Shown in pieces: positions 36,905 through 45,401 of a stretch of DNA of 46,003 nt. This stretch comes from Chrysochromulina tobinii (taxonomy: Eukaryota > Haptophyta > Prymnesiales > Chrysochromulinaceae): positions 1 to 46,003 of the forward strand of contig JWZX01003329.1 in NCBI GenBank assembly GCA_001275005.1. The letters are read 5' to 3'. The notes under the pieces are model-generated. The model ran no database searches. It was given only the letters and a program-made list of their open reading frames with translations, and was not told where the DNA came from. The translations under genes were made by a program, and so were the position numbers. Position 1 is the first letter of the stretch. The number at the start of each line of letters is the position of its first letter.

Positions 36905-38898
36905 ATGGTCATGAAGAACTCGCTCCTGTGTGGTGCCTGCCGTCACGATCGTGCGCCTTTCGCAAGATCGCGTGTCGCGGCGACTGCATTCGTGCTTGTC
37001 CTCTTGCCTCGAGGATCAGTCAACGGCTCCTGACACTCTCATCCACTACCAGTCGCCTCATCACCTTCAATGCCAGCGTGGTGCAAGCCGGCGATTCCAG
37101 CGCTCCCTCGTAGCTGGGACCTTCCCCCCGCTCCCAAGTCCGGAACGTCCTACAGGTTCGCGCTGCTAGCGCTTACGTTTTCTAACGTGCCAGCGCCGCC
37201 GGCCAGCGCGATTGCCAGCTTCTATGCGGGTGGCGCATTCCAAACCTTTATCACGGGTGCATCCTCTGGATGTGCTTCATACACGATCGATGGTTTCGCC
37301 GTGCCGCTCGGCATCGCCGAGAAGAAAAATGATGGCTCGTGCGCGATCGTTCAGCCGGGAGATCTTCCAAACAACATACAGACTACCGGCAGCTTCGTGG
37401 CTGCCAACTACGACTCGATCATCATGATGGTGGTCAACGACGAGTGCGCCACTTCAGGATCATCGGGCAACGAACCAACGATGTGAGAAAGATCAACGGG
37501 ATCGACGTCGCAAACAACTTCCTCTTCAACAGTGTGAGGGCGAGTGTAGTGCAGCAGGGCTCATGCTCCGGATGGTCGTGCCCTCTCCCAGATTCGCAGC
37601 TCGCGATGACGCACGAGATGCTACACACCTTCGGATACCAGCAGCACAGCAACGCGTATCAGTGCCTCTCCGAGCCTTCCAATACTCTCAAGTGCACGTT
37701 GTACGAGTACGGAGACATGTTCGACATCATGGGCGGCAAAAAGCTCCTCGTGGGATTCCGAGCGCGCGCACGCTACTATCTTGGCTGGTTTGGGAGCGAT
37801 GAAGTCCTTGGCGTGACGAGCGCGGGCACGTACACGATCGGCGCGCTGAACGCACCTTTGGCCGCGGTGCCCTCGGTGGGCTCCTTGAAGCGGGCGGCAT
37901 TTGTGCGCACGCCTGCCGGAAGCACCGAGGCAGACGGCATTTGGGTTGAATTCATCGGCTCAGGCCCCGGTAACACGTGGAACAGCGGAAGCTACCCGGA
38001 AGTCGCATACAACCAAGCCGGGCTGTTCCTGCAAAAGGGGGGCTATCTCATCGATGCGACGCGCCAAAGGTGCGGCGGCGGCGCATACGCCGACAGCGAA
38101 GCATGGCAAGACGGAGAGATGGTGAAGGTGACGCTCAATGCCGGTAAGACGTTTGTGGATCAGACGACTGGGATCAAACTGAGCCAGGTGAGGCCGAGTG
38201 CCGACGGGCTCTCGGTGAGCTTCACGGTCGAGTATGGCCGCATCGACACGACGTGCTACCGCGCCTTACCACGCATCGGCGCGGGTCTCTTTGGGGAGTA
38301 TCAGCTGTTGATGGACGGCTCTTGCTCGAGTTGCGAGACCCAATCATTGATCGATGAGCTGAAGGCTGTGCCGAGCGTGGCGATGGCTACGCGCAAGGGC
38401 TTCTGGAATGTGAATCAGGCCGAGGACGTCGATGAGGGCAGCTGTGGACAGTCCACCTTTGCTCTTGATGTCGTCAACCTCCCCACCGGCTGGGGCAAGG
38501 TCTCGTACTACGGTGACGTCGTGACGGCAGGCACCACAATGCATGCCGGCTCCACACCGTCTCGCAGCTTTCACTTTGCTCTGACGATCCCCTCAAGCGC
38601 TGCCGACGGTAATTACGACATGTGCGTCCTCGTGTACAACCGCGTCTCGGGGCTGCAGACAGCCAAGCCATTCCGCGTAACGTTGCCCGAATCTGGATGG
38701 GCGTGGTGGACGAACAACCGGCCAGGCTCTTACAGCCCTGCACCCGCCAATGACTGCTCACAGTATGTGACGTGCCGAACAGGCATCGCCGGGTGCACGG
38801 CCCCGAGAGCCAAGCAAGGGATCTGCAAACGAGAGGCTCGAGAGAGCGCAGAGAGCGTTGGGGCGAAGCAGGTCCACCCTGGTGACGTGGCCAGGTGA
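36905..38898 (+). pseudogene. Gametolysin-like (peptidase M11) metalloprotease locus with interrupted frames
   Basis: The zinc site MTHEMLHTFGYQQHSN (codons at about 37,609-37,656) is a HExxHxxGxxH metzincin motif, followed by YEYGDMFDIMGG, where the Met forms the Met-turn; this pairing is typical of M11 gametolysins, which cleave cell-wall or matrix glycoproteins. Downstream are YYLGWFG, AGTYTIGALNAPL and a Cys-containing C-terminal domain. Upstream, an N-terminal hydrophobic stretch (VAATAFVLVLLPRGSVNG) could be a signal peptide, but the frame stops at 37,033. SWDLPPAPKSGTSYRFALLA...VVNDECATSG continues in another frame that stops at 37,486, one base out of phase with the catalytic frame. 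Either introns or indels join them, or the gene is degenerate. The C-terminus ends inside a tandem repeat. Confidence 0.6.
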
Positions 38899-39015
38899 CG
38901 TGACAGGTCAACCCTGGTGAAGCGCGCTGGGGGCCGCGGGTGGTGGGGCATGTTAGGGCGGGGAGGGTGAGCGTTGGGACGAAGCAGGTCCACCCTGTTG
39001 AAGCGCACTGGGGGC
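38855..39015. repeat. Repeat GCG TTGGGRCGAAGCAGGTCCACCCTG, three partial copies
   Basis: GCGTTGGGGCGAAGCAGGTC (38855-38874, continuing CACCCTGGTGA), AGGTCAACCCTGGTGAAGCG (38905-38924, continuing CGCTGGGGGC) and GCGTTGGGACGAAGCAGGTC (38971-38990, continuing CACCCTGTTGAAGCGCACTGGGGGC) are copies of one unit. The protease stop codon lies in the first unit, so the repeat straddles the gene's end. Confidence 0.75.
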
Positions 39016-39754
39016 AGAGGGTGGCCTCTTACCGAGCCTCTTACAGCTCTTATCAATGGTGGAGCATTGGAACATGGCGGGGCAATTCACTACTCACTAG
39101 GGCTAGAGCTCACAGAGGCTGTAGAGGGGGATCGCGCTGCCTTATACCTTATTGCAGAGGTCGATACCCGGGTGGGCGAAGGTGGGCGGGATCGAGAATA
39201 GCGTATTCCTTCTCTTCTGTTCGAGTCATATGTGAACGGAGGACCGCGGACTTTGCGACCACCTGCGGGGCGTCCGCTGTCGCTCGGCGGCGGTCGAGGC
39301 CGGCTAATGGGTGTGAATCACGGTGTGAGTGTGAACCACGGTGTGTGTACGCACCTTGACCTTCTAAACCTTGTTTAATCATCATTTTTATGTCATTTAA
39401 TCAAAGAATTTCCAGCCAATTTTATGTCGAATTTTCGATGTTATTTCTCCGGATACCGTATGCGGTATCGAGTATGGTTAAACGAAATGGTAAACGGAAA
39501 AGGGAAAACCAAAACCTGCAACCAAAACCGACGATAACCAACACGACGCGGTCATCCTCCTCGGCATCGCACGTTACGAAATAAGAGGTGCGCGTCCCGC
39601 GACCGCGCTGAGCTCGGACCCTGGCGCGTCGGGGGGCTGCGGTGGGAATAGCACACCTCATAGGCCGGCCACTGCAGGCTTGGCGGCCACACGTGTAACT
39701 AACCAACTATCCCAAGAATCCCATCAGTGTCTCAGAAACACGTAAATAATAAGC
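38899..39754. other. Intergenic, 856 bp, with an AT-rich island and a perfect stem-loop
   Basis: The neighbours are convergent. After the repeat, 39360-39560 is clearly AT-rich compared with the window. It holds GATACCG-TATG-CGGTATC (39452-39469), a perfect 7-bp stem. No coding frame is supported. Confidence 0.45.
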
Positions 39755-40417
39755 TCACTTAGCATGGCGCTTTATGCCGGATTCGTTCATGATGCAGATG
39801 TGCTCCATGTCCCGGTAGACCTCATTGTAGTCGAGGCAGTAGCCGACGACAAACTTGTCGGGGATGCTGAAGCCCGTGAAGTCCGCCTCGAAGCCGTTCG
39901 ATTTGGGCGTGCGCTTCTTGAGGAGCGTCGCCACGCGCACCGAGGTGGGCTCGTAGCTTTGCAGGTAGGGTACGAGCTTCGACATGGTTGCGCCGGTGTC
40001 GATGATGTCCTCCACCAGGAGGATGTTCCGCCCTTTGAGCGACGGCAGGTCGATGCCGACCGTCTCGATCGTGATATCGCCCGAGCTCTCCGTGTTGTGA
40101 TACGATTTCACTCTGATGAAGTCAAACGTGAGCGGCGGCTCTTTCACACCGACCAGCGTGAGCTTCTTGAGGGCGTTGCACAAATCGGAGAAGAATTGAT
40201 GGCCGCCCTTGAGCACGCACAGCATGTGCAGCCTGGCTCCGGAGCCATGGAAGTCGTACGCCTTGCAGATGTCGTTTGCTAGCCGGTCGATGCGATCCTG
40301 GATGAGGCCATGGGAGATCATCACCGAGGCAAGATCCGGAGCGTAGTGTTCGGGGATAACAAAGTGCTCCAGATTCCACGCAAAGTCGTCCGTCACGTGG
40401 AATGGTGGTGCGGCCAT
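39755..40417 (-). CDS. HPRT1: Hypoxanthine-guanine phosphoribosyltransferase
   Basis: This 220-aa purine salvage enzyme converts hypoxanthine or guanine plus PRPP to IMP or GMP in the cytosol (in some protists the glycosome). Diagnostic motifs in order are the PPi loop VLKGGHQFFSDL (about residues 68-79), the flexible catalytic loop RVKSYHNTESSGD (102-114), the PRPP-binding signature LLVEDIIDTGATMS (133-146) and the purine-contact region FVVGYCLDYNEVYRD near the C-terminus. Length matches human HPRT (218 aa). The ATG at 40417 (MAAPPFHVTDDFAWN) fits the family N-terminus; no ATG lies upstream in frame. There is no PTS1-type SKL ending (it ends KRHAK). It is divergent from a kinesin gene. Confidence 0.95.
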   Translation of the reverse strand: MAAPPFHVTDDFAWNLEHFVIPEHYAPDLASVMISHGLIQDRIDRLANDICKAYDFHGSGARLHMLCVLKGGHQFFSDLCNALKKLTLVGVKEPPLTFDFIRVKSYHNTESSGDITIETVGIDLPSLKGRNILLVEDIIDTGATMSKLVPYLQSYEPTSVRVATLLKKRTPKSNGFEADFTGFSIPDKFVVGYCLDYNEVYRDMEHICIMNESGIKRHAK

Positions 40418-40626
40418 CGCTGTCGTTCCCCTCGCCGCGATATGTGAGCCCCGAAGAGATCGATCACGGATAAGGATTCTACAATGACGAAGACAATCAA
40501 GGCTTGAAAGAAGTCTCACCAGGCCTCCCCAAGGGGCTCAGACGCTCGACACGTACCAATCATGTTCCTACTTGTACAAAGGCGAGTGTGAAGGGCACAC
40601 GGCGAGCGATTTGAAAGTGTTCATTG
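40418..40626. promoter_or_regulatory. Putative bidirectional promoter (HPRT / kinesin)
   Basis: This 209-bp gap lies between divergent start codons; no obvious core element is seen. Positional inference. Confidence 0.4.
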
Positions 40627-43600
40627 ATGACCGCCCCCTTCCAACCGGTGTCCGTCTTCGTTCGGGTGCGCAGCCACAAAGGGGCTCGCGAGCGTACGCG
40701 AACGATCTCGGTTCGTTCCTCAGCCGACGGTGCCACTGATAGTCGGTCCGAGGTCGTGCTCGACAATCGCTCCTTTGTTTTTGATCAAGCCGGCGACGAG
40801 GGCACCTCGCAAGCGCGTGTCTTCGACGTGGTGGGACGTCCGACGCTCGATGCCTTCCTGGGCGGCTACAACGGGACCATCTTGTGCTACGGCCAATCGG
40901 GCTCAGGAAAGACGTACACCATGACGGGCGGCAAGCAGGACGACCGTGGCTTGCTGCCACGGCTGCTCGAGGAGGCCCTTGGCGAGCTCGCGCGTCGGCA
41001 GCAAGCCGAGTTTGATGCCGAGGCCTCGACGGCGGACGCCGGTGCTACCTTTTACTGCAGCTGCAGCTTCCTGCAGATCCACAACGATCAAATCACCGAC
41101 CTTCTCGCGCCCGCGTCAGCGTCACTGCGCCTGCGTGAGGCTCCTGATGCTCGCGGGACCTTTGTCGATGGCCTGAAGCAAGTGCAGCTGCGCTCTGCGG
41201 CCGAGGCGCTGCGCACGCTCGCGCTCGGGACGCGACGCCGAACCGTTGCGTCCACTCTGCTGAACGACCACTCCTCGCGCTCGCATGCAGTCTTCATCTT
41301 GCGGCTGCAGCGCGTCACGCGTGCGAGCGACGGGTTACAGGTACGTGCCTCTCAGCTCAATCTCGTGGATCTCGGGTTGCAGGTACGAACCTCTCAGCTC
41401 AATCTCGTTGATCTCGTGTTGCAGGTACGAACCTCTCAGCTCAATCTCGTGGATCTCGCCGGCTCGGAGCGGCAGGCCCGCGTCTCACAGTCGAGCTCGG
41501 AGTTGGGTATGCCGGCCTGCGCCGAGGATGAGAGCTTGCTGCTGGATGAGGCTTGTTCCATCAACCGAAGCCTCTCGGCACTGTCAGGAGTGATCCAGGT
41601 AGGTGATCTGGCGAGAGGGGTGTGGCACCGTGATGATTGCCTCTCGAATTGCCTCGACTTGCGTACGATTGACTCTGTCTGACTCTGAACGCGTTCGGGA
41701 ATGATCCAGGCACTCAATGCGGGGCGGCCACACGTACCTTACCGCGACTCGAAACTCACGCAGCTACTGAGAGACTCTCTGGGGGGGAGTGCTCGCACGT
41801 GGCTGGTCGCAAACGTGAGCCCGCTCGCCGCATGCAAGGCCGAGACCCTGAGCACACTTCTGTTCGCGGCCCGGGCCCAGAGGGTGCACAACCAAACGTT
41901 GCAGCAGCCAGACCGGCCGGTGGATCGGGGTGCGCAAGAAGCGCTCGGGGCGGCGCTCGGTGAGGCGGTGAGCACCATCGGCCCTCCGCCAAGTCCGCGA
42001 TCGGCAGTGCCGCCCCTGAAGCCGCACTGGGACTCGCAGCTTCTTTGTACGGACGCACCTCATCGGCTCTTCACGACCCCAGACGATTGCCTGCACGAGG
42101 CGCTCGTCGACCTCGACGCGCGAGCGTCGGTGGACTGTGCGGCGCTGCGAGCGGCGCTGGCGGATGCCGACGCTGAGCACGCGCAGGAAATGGCGAGGGA
42201 GCTTGCGAGCGCGGCTGCGCGGGTGGAGGTGGCGGTGCAGGCGGCGGTGCAGGCGGCGGTGAGGGAGGAGGGCGCACATCACGAGCGCCGAGCGTCTCTG
42301 TTCCGAACGCTGATGGCGGAGCAAATCGATGCTCTGAGCACGCGCGCGGTGCAGGCGGAGGAGACTGCCTGGGCGGCAGCGGAGGCGGTCAAACAGGCAG
42401 AGACGGAGGCGAGGGAGGCGCAGGCAGCAGAGGTGGCGCGCAAAGCAGCAGAGGCGGCGGCCGAGCAGCTAGCGGAGGCGGTCAAAGCCGTACGGGTGGA
42501 GATGGCGGCGGAGGCGGCCGAGCAGCTAGCGGCAGCGCTGGCGGAGGCACGTGCTGCACACGAGGCGACGCTGGCAACGGCCCTGACTGCGGCGGCCGCG
42601 AGGTCGGCAGCGGCATTGGAGGAGGCCGTCGCGGCAGAGCGAGCGGTGGCGAAGGCGTTGCGAGAAGAAGTGGTCGCGACCTCTGCGGCGGCGGCCGCAC
42701 GCGCCGCACGCGCCGCCACGCTTGTGGAAATGGAGGCCGCCGCGGCGCACAAGGCGGCGCAAGTCGAGGCGAAGGCGAAGGCGGACGCCCTGCAGACAGC
42801 CGAAGCACATGCGGCGGACGTTGCCGCGGCGCTTGAGTTCGCCGACGCTGAGCATACAAGGGCGGAGGAGGTGGCAGCGGAGCGAGCGGCCCACGACCGC
42901 GAGGCGGCGATCGAGACGGCGGTAGCGAAGGTGCTCGCGGAGGAGCGGCGAAGGAATGAGGTGAGGGAGCAGGAGAAAGAGGGTGCGATACGGGCGGAGG
43001 AGCGCGCGAGGGCTGCAGAGAAGCTGGCGGAGGCGCTTGCTGTGGAACAGCGAGCTCGGGCACTCGACAAGGCTGAGGCGGCAGCGGCGATGGAGGAGGC
43101 AGTTTTTGCCGTGCGGACGGTGATGAAGGAGGCGGGTGAGAAGCTGGCCGCGGCGAAGGCGGAGGCGCGCGCCGTGCACGAGGCGGCGCTGGCGGCAAAG
43201 AGGGCGGAGATGCAGGCGGAGATGCAGGCGGTACTTGAGACTAAGGCAGCGGAGGTGGAGGCAGCGATCGCGCGGGTGGCAGAGGTCGAGGCGCGGGCGC
43301 AGGCGCAGGCACGGGTCAGCGAGGCCAAGGTGGCGGAGCTTGAGAAGAGGGCGCGCTCGAGCGAGGCGAAGGCGGCGGAGCTCGAGGAGGAGCTCTTTTT
43401 GAGCCTCGGGGAGACGGTGGAGGCGGAGGCGGCCACTCTTGACAAGGCGAAGGCGGAGGTGAGCTCGCTCCGGCTCCAATTGACGAAGCTCACTCGGGCG
43501 GCGGCCGAGGCGCAGCTCGAGCTCGTGAAGCAAGAAAAAGGACGGCTCGAGGACGCGACGGGTGAGTCGACCTTGCTGAATGAGCTCGCGTCACTGCGGC

Positions 43601-44439
43601 TGGCACAGAAGGTGGCGGAGGCAGAGCATACGAGGGCAATTGGGGCGCTGCGCGACGAGCATACGAAAGCGCTCGGCAGAATTAGGGAGGAGCATGCAGG
43701 CGCGCTGGGGGTGCTGAGGGAGGAGGCGGCGGCACTGCGGGCATGCGTGCTACATAATGACGACGTGAGCGCGACGCTGGCGACGGAGGCGAGCCGGGCT
43801 GCCCAGGTGCATGCAGCCGAGGTGGCGAGGCTACAGGAGAATTTGCGCATGGCAGCCGATGAGCTGGCGAGGATGCAGGTGCCTCTCGAAAACCCTCTGA
43901 TTGCATTGCGTACAAGTGCCTCTCGAGATCCACTGAGTGCGTCTGATTGCATTGCATGCAAGTGCGTCTCGAGATCCACTGAGTGTGTCTCATTGCATTG
44001 CATGCAGGAGAAGCTGGGGAGGACCGAGACTGCTCTCCAGGCGCGTGGAGCACACGAGCACTCTGCAGGCAGCAGCGCCATCGATCTCAGTGCCCATTCG
44101 GAGGAGATTCGATCTCATTCGGAGGAGATTCGATCTCATTCGGAGGAGATTCGATGGGGCGCATCAGGCGAGCCCGAAATGATTGAGGGAGGCAGGAGCC
44201 CTGAGCGGAGCACTCCGTCGAAGCACCTTGAGCCGCACCTGCAGTCTGGGGCGTCCCGACCTACGCCCGGGCAGCCGAGGCGAATGCTGGGCGCCCTCAA
44301 TACCAATGCGAGTCCCGCAGCAAAGGAGAAGCCAAAGTCGCCTGGGCCGGTCGCAGCCTTGGTCGCGCGAGCGCTCGCGATGAAGAGGCCTTCGTCGTCC
44401 GAGAGCGGCCATCGTCCTTTGGCGTTCCTGCCGATTTGA
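40627..44439 (+). CDS. Kinesin-12/KIF15-like motor with long Ala/Glu coiled coil (exons 40627-41340, 41425-41598, 41710-43878, 44008-44439)
   Basis: With the splices given, the product is 1,162 aa. The N-terminal motor has SVFVRVRS, P-loop ILCYGQSGSGKTYTM, switch I LNDHSSRSHAVFIL and switch II SQLNLVDLAGSERQARV, then INRSLSALSGVIQALNAGRP, VPYRDSKLTQLLRDSLGG and ETLSTLLFAARAQRVHNQ. The last blocks resemble KIF15/kinesin-12 (plus-end spindle motors) more than kinesin-1; class confidence is moderate. About residues 400-1000 are an almost pure Ala/Glu/Arg coiled coil for dimerisation. The tail has a 21-nt tandem repeat (HSEEIRS three times, about 44,095-44,157) and a basic Ser/Pro end. Unspliced, the switch II region would carry two extra 14-residue copies, which would wreck the nucleotide-binding core; this supports the splicing model. 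The start is ATG 40627. Confidence 0.85.
41341..41424 (+). other. Nascent intron(s): two 42-bp tandem copies of exon sequence, GT...AG bounded
   Basis: Units 41341-41382 and 41383-41424 each begin GTACG and end TTGCAG, and a third, exonic copy starts at 41425 (GTACGAACCTCTCAGCTCAA). Removing the 84 nt (or each 42 nt) joins TTACAG to GTACGAACC and gives DGLQVRTSQLNLVDLAGSER, a normal switch II. The units are in frame and stop-free. The sequence fact is certain; the splicing is inferred. Confidence 0.75.
41599..41709 (+). other. Intron, 111 nt, with exon-end sequence repeated at its 3' end
   Basis: The donor is GATCCAG|GTAGGT and the acceptor is GATCCAG|GCA. The 12 nt before the donor (GGAGTGATCCAG) recur with one change at the intron end (GGAATGATCCAG). 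It contains in-frame TGA, and splicing restores SGVIQALNAGRPHVPYRDSK, so it must be removed. Confidence 0.85.
43879..44007 (+). other. Intron, 129 nt, made of three tandem units
   Basis: GT...AG boundaries ATGCAG|GTGCCT and CATGCAG|GAGAAG. Units are 43879-43915 (37 nt), 43916-43961 (46 nt) and 43962-44007 (46 nt); the last two differ at four positions. The retained translation breaks the coiled coil with Pro/Cys-rich sequence, while splicing gives DELARMQEKLGRTETALQ. Length is a multiple of three with no stop. Confidence 0.8.
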
Positions 44440-44535
44440 GTGGTGGATGGTTTTGTGGATGCATTCACATTCATCACACTTCCTTGCTTCACACCTCCCA
44501 TTTCGCGCCACTACGCTAAACGCGCGTTCCCGCAC

Positions 44536-45090
44536 ATGGAAGCTGATCCGGAAGCGATCGTGGTGGCGCTCAAGCTCTCGACGGCGCGCGTACGCCGGCT
44601 CGCCGCCGCGGTCGAGGCCGAAGAGGCCGCGCTTGTGCAGGCAGCACTAATGGAGGCAGAGGTGATGGCAGCGGCGAGGGGCAGCAGCAGCACAGCGAGC
44701 GCAGCGCGGCACACCGAGCAGCAGCTCGAGGCGCGCGTCCGAAGAACCAGTCAGCTGCTGCAGGAGGAGACGCAGAAGCTGCAGGCATCTTTGCAGAGCC
44801 ACGACAGCCAGAAGCTCGCACTCGCGGTGGAGCAGGGCGTCGATGATTACTATGACGACCTGCGTACGATGCGCCGTGAGCGGCGCGCGGTGGCCGGAGT
44901 CGGTGGCGATCCGGGGACCATGGTGCGACGCCTGCGCGAGGAAGAACGGCGGCTCGACGATGCTGTGCGCTCCCTACGTGCGGAGATCGATGCGTTGGAG
45001 GCCGACGAGATGGCGGCGGTTGAGCAGCGCCGCGCCCTCGTCAAGGCACTCCATCGACGCGAGCGCGGGGCGCGAGAAGCACGTTACTAA
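44536..45090 (+). CDS. Small coiled-coil hypothetical protein
   Basis: The 184-aa frame has strong coding bias. It is nearly all helical: VALKLSTARVRRLAAAVEAE at the N-terminus, EQQLEARVRRTSQLLQEETQ and QKLQASLQSHD in the middle, then VDDYYDDLRTMRRERR, a short Gly-rich break (GVGGDPG), and LREEERRLDDAVRSLRAEID with LEADEMAAVEQRRALVKAL at the end. No catalytic or membrane motif is seen. It starts 96 bp after the kinesin stop codon on the same strand, so it might be a further exon of that gene, but the kinesin frame ends in a stop and this frame has its own ATG (MEADPEAI). Function unknown; a structural or adaptor role is possible. Confidence 0.6.
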   Translation: MEADPEAIVVALKLSTARVRRLAAAVEAEEAALVQAALMEAEVMAAARGSSSTASAARHTEQQLEARVRRTSQLLQEETQKLQASLQSHDSQKLALAVEQGVDDYYDDLRTMRRERRAVAGVGGDPGTMVRRLREEERRLDDAVRSLRAEIDALEADEMAAVEQRRALVKALHRRERGAREARY

Positions 45091-45401
45091 GTGCGCGTTG
45101 ACCAGGCAACCTCGCACCACACTTGCCAGCTGTGTGTTTACGTTTGTGTTTGTTGTTCGCCAATGTGACTCTTGTGAATATGTGCGGACCGCCCCGGTTT
45201 TTACAGTGTCAGTGACCGTCTAGTAACCCTACGTAAAAGCGGCGTACTATTATTTCGTTTTCGAGCGGCGACTTTGGTCTTTCTCTTTGCGCAGCAGTTT
45301 CGCAACTCGTTCGCTCGATCGCTTCAGACGGTATACAAGACTGCCCCGCGGGGCGAACCATTCCTCGATAGACATTCACACCTGGGCGCGCGTTGATCGC
45401 G
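45091..45401. other. Intergenic, 311 bp
   Basis: 3' end of the coiled-coil gene and promoter of the oxygenase. A pyrimidine-rich acceptor-like TCTTTCTCTTTGCGCAG ends at about 45295 and could close a 5' UTR intron. Confidence 0.35.

Noticed and set aside
39764-40282. 172-codon plus-strand open frame
   Set aside because: Exact antisense of the HPRT gene, which is unmistakable on the minus strand.
42279-44081. 600-codon minus-strand Ala/Ser-rich open frame
   Set aside because: Antisense shadow of the GAG/GCG-rich coiled coil of the kinesin-12-like gene.
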